The notes beneath the pieces are model-generated. The model was not told where the DNA came from and did not search any database. It saw only the letters and a program-made list of their open reading frames with translations. Positions 1 to 8,682 of a DNA stretch of 64,000 nt are shown here, piece after piece. A program made the position numbers and the translations under genes. This stretch comes from Allacma fusca (Eukaryota > Arthropoda > Collembola > Symphypleona > Sminthuridae), in NCBI GenBank assembly GCA_947179485.1, contig OX359245.1:80587067-80651066 (forward strand), written 5' to 3'. Each line of letters starts with the position of its first letter. The stretch's first letter is position 1.

Positions 1-1
1 T

Positions 2-3000
2 GTTCTTAGTTATATTCAAGGTTGTCCTACATGTCAGGTGGCTAACCCTGCTACTACCAAGCCACTCGGTCTAATGAAAATTGTTCCCCCTCCTGAGGAA
101 GTCTTTACCCGTATAGCAGTGGACTATGTGGGCCCTATCGACCCTACTTCTAGGTCCGGTAATAAATATATTTTTGTGGCTATTGACCACACTAGTCGAT
201 TTGCGTGGGCAGCGGCTAGTCCCACTAACACTGCCCTAGATTCTTGCAAATGGGTGAAAAAGTTAATTTTCGAACAAATCGGTGTTGTTCCATTCATTGT
301 CACGGACAATGGCCCCCATTTTACAGCCATTGAGTTTGTCCAATTTTTACAAAAACATGGCGTAATTCATATTAAAATAATGCCTAATCACCCCTCCTCT
401 AATGGAAATATTGAGCGGAATAATGCCGAAATCAAACGGTACATTAGAAAATATGTATCTGCCCAAAGAGATAATTGGGATGACTTTTTAGGTAAAGCTT
501 GCAAGTCACATAACATGCACGTACATGCAATAACAAAATTCTCCCCATTTAGTTTGGTTTATGCGGTCCAACCTAAAACAAAGTTGGATCTCGTAACCCC
601 TGTAATTACTACCGTTGAGCCCCAAACTCCCGAACAACGTGAAAGTTCTCGAAAAGAACGGGTCCAACTTGCTAACTTAAATACAGCTAACGAACAGCAC
701 AAAAGAGCTGAAAAATTTAATAAAAATCGTAAGGCTCATAATTTTGTACGTGGTGATTTAGTTTGGATTGCAGATAAAGTCCGACGGGGTCTCCAACTAT
801 ATTGGATCGGACCATACCAAATTGTGGAAGTTTGTGGCATTAATTCCTTTGTTGTAGAATACCGTGGAACCAAACGGGCCAAGCACCGTATTCGGAGGGT
901 CCATTCTCATAATATGAAGCCATTCCGACCACCTGTATCGTGGCAAGATGACTACGCTGATGTTTTCACGCATAAAATTCTTCACGATTATGCCCACCAT
1001 AATTCTGTTGAAGAGATACGTCCCGAACATCGCACTATCGATGTCCCTCCGCCCCTTCCACCTAGAGAGCCTGTTATTGTTCCTTTTGGCTCCTCCGTAA
1101 CCTCGTCAAATGACCATGACTCTAACTGGGTTAATCGGCTTCGAACTTATGCCCCGAGTATTACAGAACCCTGTCAAATTATTGACATTTACCAAGATCC
1201 TTCTCGCTTGAATCCTGTTGATCCAATGGTGTCACAAATTGACTCTCCGACTCCTCCCAACCCTGTATTGAATTCCTCATTAAGTAATCTAAATGATGAT
1301 TCCAATGCTGATTGTGAGAGGTCTTCTAATTCTTCCCAAGAGTCATATCGACCTCCTTCATCCTCCACGGAAACTATCATCCGATCTCCTATAATAACTC
1401 GATCAAAATCGCGAGCTATAAATGATGCTAATATTCATGCTAACAATGATCTTATAAATGATGTTGATAATAATTTGAACTCTAATGCTCTCAATAATTT
1501 AGATGGCGCTAATAGTGAGAATATTGCTCTGAATGCTGATGATATCTTTGCAGCTCTCCAAAACGACCTACAGACTGAGGAGTATTTTCAAACCCGTAAT
1601 GAACCTATACCCGAGGTTCCACGAACCCAGAATGAGATACCACGGTTTGGTCCACGTATACCTCGCAGGCGCAAGAAAGGCCGTACAAATGTCACGTCTC
1701 CAGATGGTTATGTTCCACCTAAAACTACGGCTCGGGAAACAATACGGTCCCCTGTACAAACGAGATCTAAAGTCTCGCACTTTGCTCAAGAGCCCGTTCC
1801 TCCGATAATAACTCCAACCCCAACGCCCTTATTACCACCAGACCCTGAACCTATATCAGTCTCAGGAATTTCAATTAATTCTTTAGCTCCAAAGTCATGT
1901 CCTAATGGTGTTCACTCTGTACACTCTCTTGTGAACCCACTCATTTTTGTAACAAGTCCCACTTCCTCCAATGAAGACTCTGTTATGACTAATATAAGTC
2001 CCGAAACAATGCCCCGTCTTTTTGATGAGTCAAATAATTATCATTTGAATCATGATACCAGTGGTGACTCCAGTCCGCCATTTTTGACTCCTAATAATTC
2101 CTCGGATAATGTTACTAATAGTAATTTCACTGATAGCATTTTGAATACAGAGCCCACAATGTTCCATACACCATTAGAACTTCCCACAGAGGAGTTTCGT
2201 TTTAATAAAACGCTACAAAACAGTTCTAAATCGTCAGTAGTTCCTCAAAAAAGCATTACTGACTTTTTTGATGAACTCACGTCTCATGTGAGGAAAACTC
2301 TATTTCCTCATTCCCAATTAGTATCTAGCGATGTAGATATACCCAATGAGCAGGAAACGTTAACCTCTGCAATACCGGAAGTACTTAATGATGCTTCTCC
2401 CCTAAATACGCATATAATTAGGAAAGAAATTATTTCTCCTCCTGCAGTCATTAATCTAAATGAAATACCCAATGTACGGGATATTTCCAAAACTTTAATT
2501 TTGGACGTAATTCCCAATGTAGCTTTACCTTATCAACCACTCGTCATTGGAGAAGAAATAATTTCTCCTCCTGCTAGCACTCAGATTACATTAGTCAGTA
2601 CACCTGATGCTACTGAAGCTTTAATTCCTGTAGTACCCCAAGTTACTTCGCCTATACTAATGCAATTTTCTGATAGAAACATTATTTCTCCTCCTGCTGT
2701 AATCCCTTTGACGGAAATACCTAGTGTGCAGGATACTTCTATAACGTTCACTTCCAAAGTGCTTCCCAATGTCACTTTGCCCCTACAAACTGAGAAAGCC
2801 ACAATTTCTCCTATTGACGTTAATACTCGAACTACTATACCCGATGTATTAGATATTGTAGCTCCTATCCCGTCTGAAGTACTTAATGTTGTATCACCCC
2901 TAACATCACATGTTATAGAGAGAGAAATAATTTCTCCTCCCGTCATTAATAATCAGGTTACAATTACGACTGCACCCGATGCTCACACAGCTTTGATCTC

Positions 3001-5542
3001 CCAAGTAACAGTTACTTCGCCTCAACTAACCGAAGCTATTGGGAGAGAAATTATTTCTCCCACTCCTGTTTGTACTCCGACTTCATTAATTAGTGAACCG
3101 GAAAATTTAAAACCTGTAAAGTCCATAGGATTTCCAGTCACTACGCCAAGTTCTATACAAGTCACGGAGAGTAACACTATCTCTCCTACTGTCATTAGTA
3201 TCCCTACTCCAATAGTTAATGAACTAGAATCTTTAACTCCCGTAATATCTGAGAGGCTTCGAGATACTCCGCCCCTTTCTATACAAAACATAGAGAGTAA
3301 AATTATTGCACATACTCCCGTTTGTATTCGTGCTCCTGTAACTAATGAGCAGGAATCCTTAGAATCTGCTAATTGTGAGCAATCTCGAGATATTTCGCCC
3401 CTACTAGTACACCATATTGAGGCGGAAAAGATTTTGACCAATCCGGATATTAGTACAGTAACTGGAATTAATTTCCAAATACCCACCGTGGAAGTCACTA
3501 CACCTTCTACTAGTTCTGAGAGTATCGAACTCTCATCGATATTGCCCAATCCATTCTTGTCCCCTCCAAAATCAGAGGTGACCACCGTTAATTCACAGGT
3601 ACAAGGTAATGATCCAATATTTCCTTGTCCTCCGGAATTAACAGTACCGGAACTTATGGTCTCATCTCCAGGTCCCCATATAGTAATTACGTCACCATCT
3701 GACTCCTTTACGTTCGTAACCCCAGCTTGCCCCAAAACCGCTATGCTGAGTGATTTCGACGACAATTCTCTTGAGAATTTATCGTCAATAATTAATTCGC
3801 AGATTTATTCTCCGTTTGATCCCGCTATGGAAGCATCTACACTTGACACTACTGCAGAGTTTGCATCTAAGTTATGTTCAAATTTAATTGAAAACTTTAA
3901 TTCCGTTTCCTTAGATATGACACCACAGCCTGCAACCTCTGGGACACGCGTATTTCATTCCTCTACTCAGGATATTTTAAATTTATCTACCAATGTTGCT
4001 CAAAGTCAAAGCTCTGAACTAAATGTCTCTCCTATTATTCCCGATGTAGGTAAATCTCCGGTACATCGTCAGAGCCCTACTGACACTCTGACAGTCCCAA
4101 AAGTTTTTGTTGACTCAGGCGAAACAAACGCGGATTCGTTTATTACTCCTCCCAGGATGGATTGGACACCTTACAGATTACCTCGCCAAGATCTCCCATC
4201 CATCGACGGAAATATACCAACCCGAGTCAACACAAATATGACTGTCACTCCTACTCGAATTTCGGAGTCTAAGGACTCAGTTCAATTACGAAAATCTAAA
4301 ATTAAGATTCGTAAAAGATTTCGAGAATCACCAGGGTCTGATACGGATCAATCCTCTCAGTCAATTCCAAAAAGGTTGACTTGTAACATTTTCCAAGGTC
4401 CTGAATTTGTAGTCCCGCCCATTAAGACTCCTCCCGATAAAAGTGCAGGTTCTTTAGTAGTCAAAGGCATTTCTTATGCGGACATTCTCAGTCGCTCCGT
4501 CTCTAATGCCTCCAGTATTTCCTCCCAACAACCTGTTAATTTAAATAAGAGTGCTCCTGTACTTTTAAGTACACCCGGGACGTTTCACAACCTCTTAAGT
4601 CCCGACAAAAACGTAAACTCAGGTCATTTAGTCAATAACCCCACTCAGGTTACCCGTCCGACAGTACACACTGTTCCGACGCCTCTGACACCAGTCAAAA
4701 CTTACGCTCAGGTTGTCAGTCCTAGTACAGCACTTAAAGCTGTTAACATTAATTTAGCCAGTAATATTACTGAGACTTTCGAACCAATTCAGTCTCATAG
4801 TCAGTTTTCAAAACCCATTCTGGCGAACACAGTATCTTCCAGCCCAGATAAAACATATGCACAGGCAGTTAGCTCTGTATCAGAGGTTGTTAAACCCGCC
4901 CTTACTATTAATATTAAATTAAGTCCTGTCACAGCGACTCTTAAGTCCGCTTCTCCCGTTAAGACTTACGCTAACGTGGTAAGTCCACATGCTAATATTT
5001 TAAATACTGGCAAATCCTCCCAATCGCCAGTATGTTCCGTTACAACAGATCATGATTCTGTTACACATTCCACCAAGCCACCTGAGTTCCATGCATGTGC
5101 TTCTTCATTTATTAGTACATCTGAAGTACTAAATACTAAATCTACGCTGATTCCTACTGAAATCAGCCCTGTAAATAATAACTTAATTAAGACTTACGCT
5201 CAAGTCGTAAGTCCAAATAGGGTTACCATAACTAGCCCTACATATACTCAATCACGGACTAACATTACTAGTCCAACATTGACTCCCTCTGACTCCTCTT
5301 TAACGGCTTCACATAAAATTATGATGCCAGCGGTAGAGGGTACAAATACTTTATTAAAAAGTACAAATAATAATATTTTTCCTCTTATACAGCATTTCCC
5401 TACTGATGGACCAATCAATCCCTCCATTGACCGGGGCGGTCAATGCCCATTGCCGGGGGAAGGACAGCGGAGTCCAATCCTTGGAAGAGTGGACTTCCTA
5501 CTGTTGGCCCAGGGTTTGTTAAAAATCCTCCAAGGACCATAG
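2..5542 (+). CDS. pol: Pol C-terminus: integrase plus a roughly 1,500-residue repetitive extension (5' partial)
   Basis: The frame is already open at position 2. The first possible initiator, GTG at 38, is only a valine inside the protein, so the true start is upstream of the window. Residues are numbered from 38. CPTC (nt 23-34) is the second half of the HHCC zinc-binding domain. The catalytic core shows D29 in AVDYVGP, D90 in VTDNG and E126 in NGNIERNN, with exactly 35 residues between D90 and E126 (D,D35E). WIGPY at nt 803-817 is the GPY/F module of Ty3/gypsy integrases. The enzyme would insert element cDNA into chromosomal DNA in the nucleus. After about residue 300 a typical pol ends. 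Here the frame runs on to TAG at 5540 through Ser/Thr/Pro/Asn-rich, low-complexity sequence with two repeat families and a basic patch (RKSKIKIRKRFR, near nt 4290). The extension has no recognisable domain and no obvious membrane segment, so it does not look like an env protein. It could be a fused third ORF. Confidence 0.9.
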   Translation, partial: VLSYIQGCPTCQVANPATTKPLGLMKIVPPPEEVFTRIAVDYVGPIDPTSRSGNKYIFVAIDHTSRFAWAAASPTNTALDSCKWVKKLIFEQIGVVPFIVTDNGPHFTAIEFVQFLQKHGVIHIKIMPNHPSSNGNIERNNAEIKRYIRKYVSAQRDNWDDFLGKACKSHNMHVHAITKFSPFSLVYAVQPKTKLDLVTPVITTVEPQTPEQRESSRKERVQLANLNTANEQHKRAEKFNKNRKAHNFVRGDLVWIADKVRRGLQLYWIGPYQIVEVCGINSFVVEYRGTKRAKHRIRRVHSHNMKPFRPPVSWQDDYADVFTHKILHDYAHHNSVEEIRPEHRTIDVPPPLPPREPVIVPFGSSVTSSNDHDSNWVNRLRTYAPSITEPCQIIDIYQDPSRLNPVDPMVSQIDSPTPPNPVLNSSLSNLNDDSNADCERSSNSSQESYRPPSSSTETIIRSPIITRSKSRAINDANIHANNDLINDVDNNLNSNALNNLDGANSENIALNADDIFAALQNDLQTEEYFQTRNEPIPEVPRTQNEIPRFGPRIPRRRKKGRTNVTSPDGYVPPKTTARETIRSPVQTRSKVSHFAQEPVPPIITPTPTPLLPPDPEPISVSGISINSLAPKSCPNGVHSVHSLVNPLIFVTSPTSSNEDSVMTNISPETMPRLFDESNNYHLNHDTSGDSSPPFLTPNNSSDNVTNSNFTDSILNTEPTMFHTPLELPTEEFRFNKTLQNSSKSSVVPQKSITDFFDELTSHVRKTLFPHSQLVSSDVDIPNEQETLTSAIPEVLNDASPLNTHIIRKEIISPPAVINLNEIPNVRDISKTLILDVIPNVALPYQPLVIGEEIISPPASTQITLVSTPDATEALIPVVPQVTSPILMQFSDRNIISPPAVIPLTEIPSVQDTSITFTSKVLPNVTLPLQTEKATISPIDVNTRTTIPDVLDIVAPIPSEVLNVVSPLTSHVIEREIISPPVINNQVTITTAPDAHTALISQVTVTSPQLTEAIGREIISPTPVCTPTSLISEPENLKPVKSIGFPVTTPSSIQVTESNTISPTVISIPTPIVNELESLTPVISERLRDTPPLSIQNIESKIIAHTPVCIRAPVTNEQESLESANCEQSRDISPLLVHHIEAEKILTNPDISTVTGINFQIPTVEVTTPSTSSESIELSSILPNPFLSPPKSEVTTVNSQVQGNDPIFPCPPELTVPELMVSSPGPHIVITSPSDSFTFVTPACPKTAMLSDFDDNSLENLSSIINSQIYSPFDPAMEASTLDTTAEFASKLCSNLIENFNSVSLDMTPQPATSGTRVFHSSTQDILNLSTNVAQSQSSELNVSPIIPDVGKSPVHRQSPTDTLTVPKVFVDSGETNADSFITPPRMDWTPYRLPRQDLPSIDGNIPTRVNTNMTVTPTRISESKDSVQLRKSKIKIRKRFRESPGSDTDQSSQSIPKRLTCNIFQGPEFVVPPIKTPPDKSAGSLVVKGISYADILSRSVSNASSISSQQPVNLNKSAPVLLSTPGTFHNLLSPDKNVNSGHLVNNPTQVTRPTVHTVPTPLTPVKTYAQVVSPSTALKAVNINLASNITETFEPIQSHSQFSKPILANTVSSSPDKTYAQAVSSVSEVVKPALTINIKLSPVTATLKSASPVKTYANVVSPHANILNTGKSSQSPVCSVTTDHDSVTHSTKPPEFHACASSFISTSEVLNTKSTLIPTEISPVNNNLIKTYAQVVSPNRVTITSPTYTQSRTNITSPTLTPSDSSLTASHKIMMPAVEGTNTLLKSTNNNIFPLIQHFPTDGPINPSIDRGGQCPLPGEGQRSPILGRVDFLLLAQGLLKILQGP
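2425..3330 (+). repeat. Imperfect coding tandem repeat, about 41-43 codons per unit, motif EIISPP
   Basis: Inside the pol extension a motif of the form (R/E)EIISPP(A/P)V recurs near nt 2430, 2560, 2683, 2803, 2930, 3053, 3180 and 3303. The spacing is about 120-130 nt. Between the cores, phrases such as EIPNV, VTSP and NEQES recur, so the whole unit of about 42 residues is repeated and not only the motif. Spacing stays in multiples of three and the copies have diverged in sequence without frame loss, which suggests selection on the protein. The last copies (ISPTV, IIAHT) are the most diverged. Function unknown. Confidence 0.8.
4465..5220 (+). repeat. Dispersed coding repeat, motif KTYAQVVSP (five copies)
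   Basis: Near the end of the extension a short peptide recurs: ISYADILSR (about nt 4470), KTYAQVVSP (about 4696), KTYAQAVSS (about 4849), KTYANVVSP (about 4960) and KTYAQVVSP (about 5189). The DNA copies differ at synonymous positions (for example acttacgct and acatatgca for TYA), so the peptide and not the DNA is conserved. It may be a short linear binding motif. I do not recognise its partner. Confidence 0.75.
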
Positions 5543-5913
5543 CCGAGACTCCACCTCCTGAATTTAAGAAGAGCTCCAGAAGTTGCCCAACTCCCACGAA
5601 CGCTCAAATAAAGGGGCATCATGAGGAAACTTCCAAGTCTACCACGACTTCTCACGATCCATCTTTAGTCTCTAGTGGGTTCAAACGTTCTGGAAAGGGG
5701 CGCAAAAAGAAAACACATGCATCATCAAATTCCGACATGGAGTTAAATTTAATTCCAGCCCGCCCTGCTGCTACAGCTGTAGCACATAGGAATTATAGAG
5801 GGAGCCCTCAATCCTCCGAAGTTAGGCCCGCGGAGCTTAGGCGTGGTGGCCGACAGAGGACGCAAACTGTCCCTCATCAAGCCCCTGACTTTAGGGAAAA
5901 GAGAAGGAAATAA
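5431..5913 (+). CDS. Basic, Pro/Ser-rich tail in another frame, probably the continuation of the pol extension
   Basis: The frame is open from 5431, just after an in-frame TGA at 5428, and overlaps the end of the long pol frame by about 110 nt. The first ATG is at 5443. Composition matches the preceding extension (Pro, Ser, Thr, Lys) and ends in basic clusters GKGRKKK, RRGGRQR and REKRRK before TAA at 5911. By contrast, the last residues of the upstream frame (VDFLLLAQGLLKIL) are unlike the rest of it. A single -1 (or +2) shift between 5431 and 5542 would join the two. The G-run at 5455-5459 is one place this could happen. It could be a mutation, an assembly error, or programmed frameshifting. 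An independent small ORF is less likely. Confidence 0.55.
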   Translation, partial: PGRSMPIAGGRTAESNPWKSGLPTVGPGFVKNPPRTIAETPPPEFKKSSRSCPTPTNAQIKGHHEETSKSTTTSHDPSLVSSGFKRSGKGRKKKTHASSNSDMELNLIPARPAATAVAHRNYRGSPQSSEVRPAELRRGGRQRTQTVPHQAPDFREKRRK

Positions 5914-5920
5914 GAAGGGG
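5893..5920 (+). promoter_or_regulatory. Polypurine tract, putative plus-strand primer next to the 3' LTR
   Basis: 27 of 28 bases are purines, ending AAGAAGGGG directly before TGG at 5921. It overlaps the last codons of the tail ORF. In LTR retroelements the RNase H-resistant polypurine tract lies immediately upstream of the 3' LTR, which usually begins with TG. Position and composition fit. Without a second LTR copy the boundary remains inferred. Confidence 0.55.
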
Positions 5921-7103
5921 TGGTAAACCCTTTATGAGTATCACCTGGTTCTTTATTTATTTATATGCCAGTTAAAATATTACTCAGGTTTATGGTGTGG
6001 TAATCGGAGATTCGGTGGTAACTTACACAAATAATCGTGGTAATTAATTATATGCATTATTATTAACGGAGTAAAGAGGTCTGTAGACACGGGAATGGAA
6101 CTTGGACATTATATGCAGGATAAATAATGGCATTTTACGAATATTATTTAGAAGTTGACTCAGGAATACATTTAAATTTCCTTACTCTCAATTCCGTATC
6201 CCAAAATTCCTGAATAACACTACAGGGAATAATTAAATGTATGCTAAATAATTACCACGACAAATGGTAATTTCGAGATAGTTCAATTGAGGGTAAAATA
6301 CCATTGTAGGAATATTTAAAATTTAAATGTGATAAGACAACACACACAAATTATACATTCACTTTCCAATACTCCTTACACATATTTAGGGCCCAATACA
6401 CACGGCTGAATCAAGGGTCAGAATCGATGTTTGATTCTGACACTATCTTTCCTTTCTAAATATTTCCCTTTTGAAGATAGCCTCCTACCTTTCTTCATAA
6501 TTTCTTAAAGATTAGAGTCCAGAATTGTTGGTGATGGGCATGTTAAAAGTTATGGGGAGTTAGACTGAGACTAATATGAATATTAACTTCCACATTCCTG
6601 AAAATAGCTGTTAGGACTGGTAAATTCAAATATGTTAAAATCTTTAGAATTCTTATCTTAATCCTACAGCTATTTTGGGACCAAGACGATACAACCCACA
6701 AAAAATATCTCCAATCTATTTTACAATTCAAATTTTTCAAACTATTCAATAGCTCTGCTATTTCATTTGGGAGATAATTATGGGGTCAAAATTCTTAAAG
6801 TTCAAAAACCATATCTCACTCTTCAAATCCATCCTCAGTCGTGGTCTCCAACTCCAGTTAGAAGGTCTCTTTCTGCTCTCCTAATAAGTCTTACTGTCAT
6901 CAATTGATTCCCTTTGGACTTCTTCCTACTTGAATCTGTTCTCAATCTGTTTGGTTCAGCCGCCCATTTTGTAAGTTATTTTTTACAAAATATACACAGC
7001 TTAGAAATACAGTGTGATTGTGTAGTGGTGCACACTTTGGGGGTAATTTTGAGGGTCTGACAAAAGCAAAATTTAATTGTTAATAATTTTGTAGCTATTC
7101 ATT
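5914..7103. other. Non-coding stretch between pol tail and BTB gene, candidate LTR start
   Basis: No credible ORF on either strand. If the polypurine tract is real, the 3' LTR starts at about 5921. The heptamer GTGGTAA occurs at 5920, 5997, 6015 and 6037, and its complement TTACCAC at 6252, which is clustered for an AT-rich stretch. A TCAGTC initiator-like hexamer sits at 6835-6840 without a TATA box at the right distance. The stretch 6300-7080 shows nothing else I can name. Confidence 0.4.
6035..6260. repeat. Imperfect inverted repeat, arms of about 30 bp around a 166-bp spacer
   Basis: TCGTGGTAATTA at 6035-6046 is perfectly complementary to TAATTACCACGA at 6249-6260. Similarity continues inward over about 30 bp with mismatches (left arm to about 6064, right arm from about 6231). 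A further partial complement to the right arm lies at about 6141-6175. It could be a folded RNA element in the putative LTR or the remnant of a small inverted-repeat insertion. Confidence 0.5.
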
Positions 7104-8192
7104 ATGGCTCACCAATTGCTATGGAGGGAGAAACCAGTGTTTCCTTCTAGAATTTGTAATCGATTCATCAGGGAACAAATTCAGCTCCGCATCTTGAAGG
7201 AAATTCCCTCTTCTAAAGTGATGCCTGAAAATTCTTCCGATTCTATGGAGGTGTCGATTCTGATGAAAGAAGTTCAGAAAAACTTAACATCCCTCATCCC
7301 CACTGAACACCTACTTCAGCGTTATCGAGAGGAATTTTTTAACATGTATTTACGTTTAACAGACACTGAATCTCATCAAGCTCTCAATGTGCGACTCTTC
7401 GACACCAGGATTCAAACGGAAATTCCGGAGTCCTACACCACTATGTCATTATGTCAAGACCTGGACAACCTACGCAACCTTGTGCCATCTACTGGGTGGG
7501 GTCGATTTGTCCTGCTATTTAGGGTGCTCACACTACGTCCACATGACCTCCCCATTTTATTTTGCTTCCGCTGCACCAGTCAGGAGCATCTTGAGTCATC
7601 TTGCTCCCAAAGTCCAGTTAACGAAGACAGCTTGATTTCCGCAGCTGAGTCCCGACTGTCTCACCTTCAATCAGCTATTTCCAAAGCTGAAAGACTGCTG
7701 GAAAAATTGAGGAACCCAGCATCACAATTAACACCAAGGGCTTTGTTCGCTGCTTCATTTTCCGATGTTCCCTCCATCCAGACACCCTCATCACAATTTA
7801 TTCTAAATGAGCCATGGTACAACGGCCCTACATTCCGCACTTTGATGGGTAACCAGCCTCCGGAAATTACGATTACGGCGGCCCATGGATATTTCAAATT
7901 ATTCCACAAGCTTGTACTGGTGGCAAGCTCTACAGCCATGGCCATCTATTTTCAAAAACGTGAACAAGACCCCATAACTACATTGGATTGGCCAGATTGT
8001 GAGCCAGCCATATTGGAGCTATTATGGACGTTCCTGTATGACGGACGAATCTCCGTTCCTCCATCACAGCTGACTCACCTGAAGGAACGTTTTCTCATGT
8101 TAGGGATTAACTACTACTTGGCCTCCGAGCATCCATTCCAGGGGTTAACTATTGCTGGAAATAATTCCGCCTCCCCTTCTGCTCCAAAGTAG
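7104..8192 (+). CDS. BTB/POZ-like domain protein, 362 residues
   Basis: An intact ORF starts at an ATG in good Kozak context (A at -3, G at +4) with an in-frame TAG 10 nt upstream, and ends at TAG 8190-8192. Residues 1-175 are of no recognised family. Residues about 180-205 (LSHLQSAISKAERLLEKL) form a short amphipathic, coiled-coil-like helix. Residues about 254-345 resemble a BTB/POZ fold: YFKLFHKLVLVASSTAMAIY matches the characteristic FxxHKxVLaxxS strand-helix, and ELLWTFLYDGRISVP followed by a Leu-rich helix matches the LLxFxYTGxxxV half. BTB domains mediate dimerisation and often recruit Cullin-3 or chromatin partners. No zinc finger, Kelch or BACK domain follows. The gene lies between a retroelement 3' end and a promoter in the same orientation, so it could be a host gene, a captured gene, or an accessory gene of the element. 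The BTB call rests on motif resemblance only. Confidence 0.7.
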   Translation: MAHQLLWREKPVFPSRICNRFIREQIQLRILKEIPSSKVMPENSSDSMEVSILMKEVQKNLTSLIPTEHLLQRYREEFFNMYLRLTDTESHQALNVRLFDTRIQTEIPESYTTMSLCQDLDNLRNLVPSTGWGRFVLLFRVLTLRPHDLPILFCFRCTSQEHLESSCSQSPVNEDSLISAAESRLSHLQSAISKAERLLEKLRNPASQLTPRALFAASFSDVPSIQTPSSQFILNEPWYNGPTFRTLMGNQPPEITITAAHGYFKLFHKLVLVASSTAMAIYFQKREQDPITTLDWPDCEPAILELLWTFLYDGRISVPPSQLTHLKERFLMLGINYYLASEHPFQGLTIAGNNSASPSAPK

Positions 8193-8374
8193 CGATCCTC
8201 CTCATGTCACTTTGTTCTCCCTTCTCCCTCTCCACTCATCCTTGACCATTTTGAACTCTTTCTTTTACAAGTTCATTCCTATTTTTGTGTCAACCTAACG
8301 TTTATGACACAATCACTAAACGTTTATTGCCTTTGTAATTAATTTAACTTAATATGCGGTCATATTTGTGGGCC

Positions 8375-8410
8375 TATATAAGACCTTGCTCCCTTTCCAC
8401 TGTCTCATTC
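8375..8410 (+). promoter_or_regulatory. RNA polymerase II core promoter: TATATAAG plus TCATTC initiator
   Basis: TATATAAG lies at 8375-8382. TCATTC at 8405-8410 matches the arthropod initiator TCA[G/T]T[C/T], and its A (8407, predicted +1) is 32 nt from the first T of the TATA box, the normal spacing. The promoter sits 183 bp after the BTB stop codon and drives toward the small ORF at 8683. It may be a host promoter or an LTR promoter, since gypsy-like LTRs also use initiators of this type. Confidence 0.65.
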
Positions 8411-8524
8411 TTCAACAGCTCCTTGTATCAATACATCACTGTTCCCGTTATTATTACTCTAATTAATCTGGTTACTTCTCAGACAAGTCTCATTAATATT
8501 TGAGAACATTTGTTTTTCATTTGG

Positions 8525-8674
8525 GTAGGTGAATCAACGAATCTCCGCTGCTTATACTTCATTATTTTTACTACTCCCACATTCGTAATTCATGGACTCG
8601 TGTTAATTTTTGGTGTTATAGGGAATTAGTTACATTTATTCGTCAATTCATTTTATGTTTTCCTTATATTTCAG
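8525..8674 (+). other. Predicted 5'-UTR intron (150 bp)
   Basis: The donor G|GTAGGT begins at 8525. The acceptor follows a T-rich stretch and ends TTTCAG at 8674, eight bases before the ATG at 8683. It lies between the predicted transcription start (8407) and the ORF, giving a non-coding first exon of about 118 nt. Both sites fit consensus, but donors are common by chance, so transcript data would be needed to confirm it. Confidence 0.5.
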
Positions 8675-8682
8675 GACTGAAG

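Larger units (their letters stand above)
1..5920 (+). mobile_element. 3' portion of a Ty3/gypsy-like LTR retroelement (5' part outside the window)
   Basis: This interval holds the end of a pol reading frame with integrase, a long extension, and a polypurine tract followed by TGG. That order (integrase, PPT, LTR) is the usual 3' end of an LTR retroelement, and the GPY/F module places it with Ty3/gypsy-type elements. Protease, reverse transcriptase and RNase H would lie left of position 1. No second LTR copy is in the window, so the LTR ends cannot be fixed by self-comparison. The interval could instead be a truncated or recombined copy. The integrase assignment is firm, the element boundary at 5920 is inference. 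Confidence 0.75.

Noticed and set aside
3022-3765. 247-codon open frame on the minus strand opposite the pol extension
   Set aside because: It lies wholly antisense to the long plus-strand frame and mirrors its repeats (GEIISL phrases are the complement of the repeated DNA). There is no independent support.
7387-7635. 82-codon plus-strand frame inside the BTB gene
   Set aside because: An overlapping alternative frame of a clearly better ORF, with no domain.
8589-8600. tRNA primer-binding site after CA (TGGACTCGTG)
   Set aside because: It begins TGG after CA but does not match the 3' end of any tRNA I can recall, and it lies inside the predicted intron.
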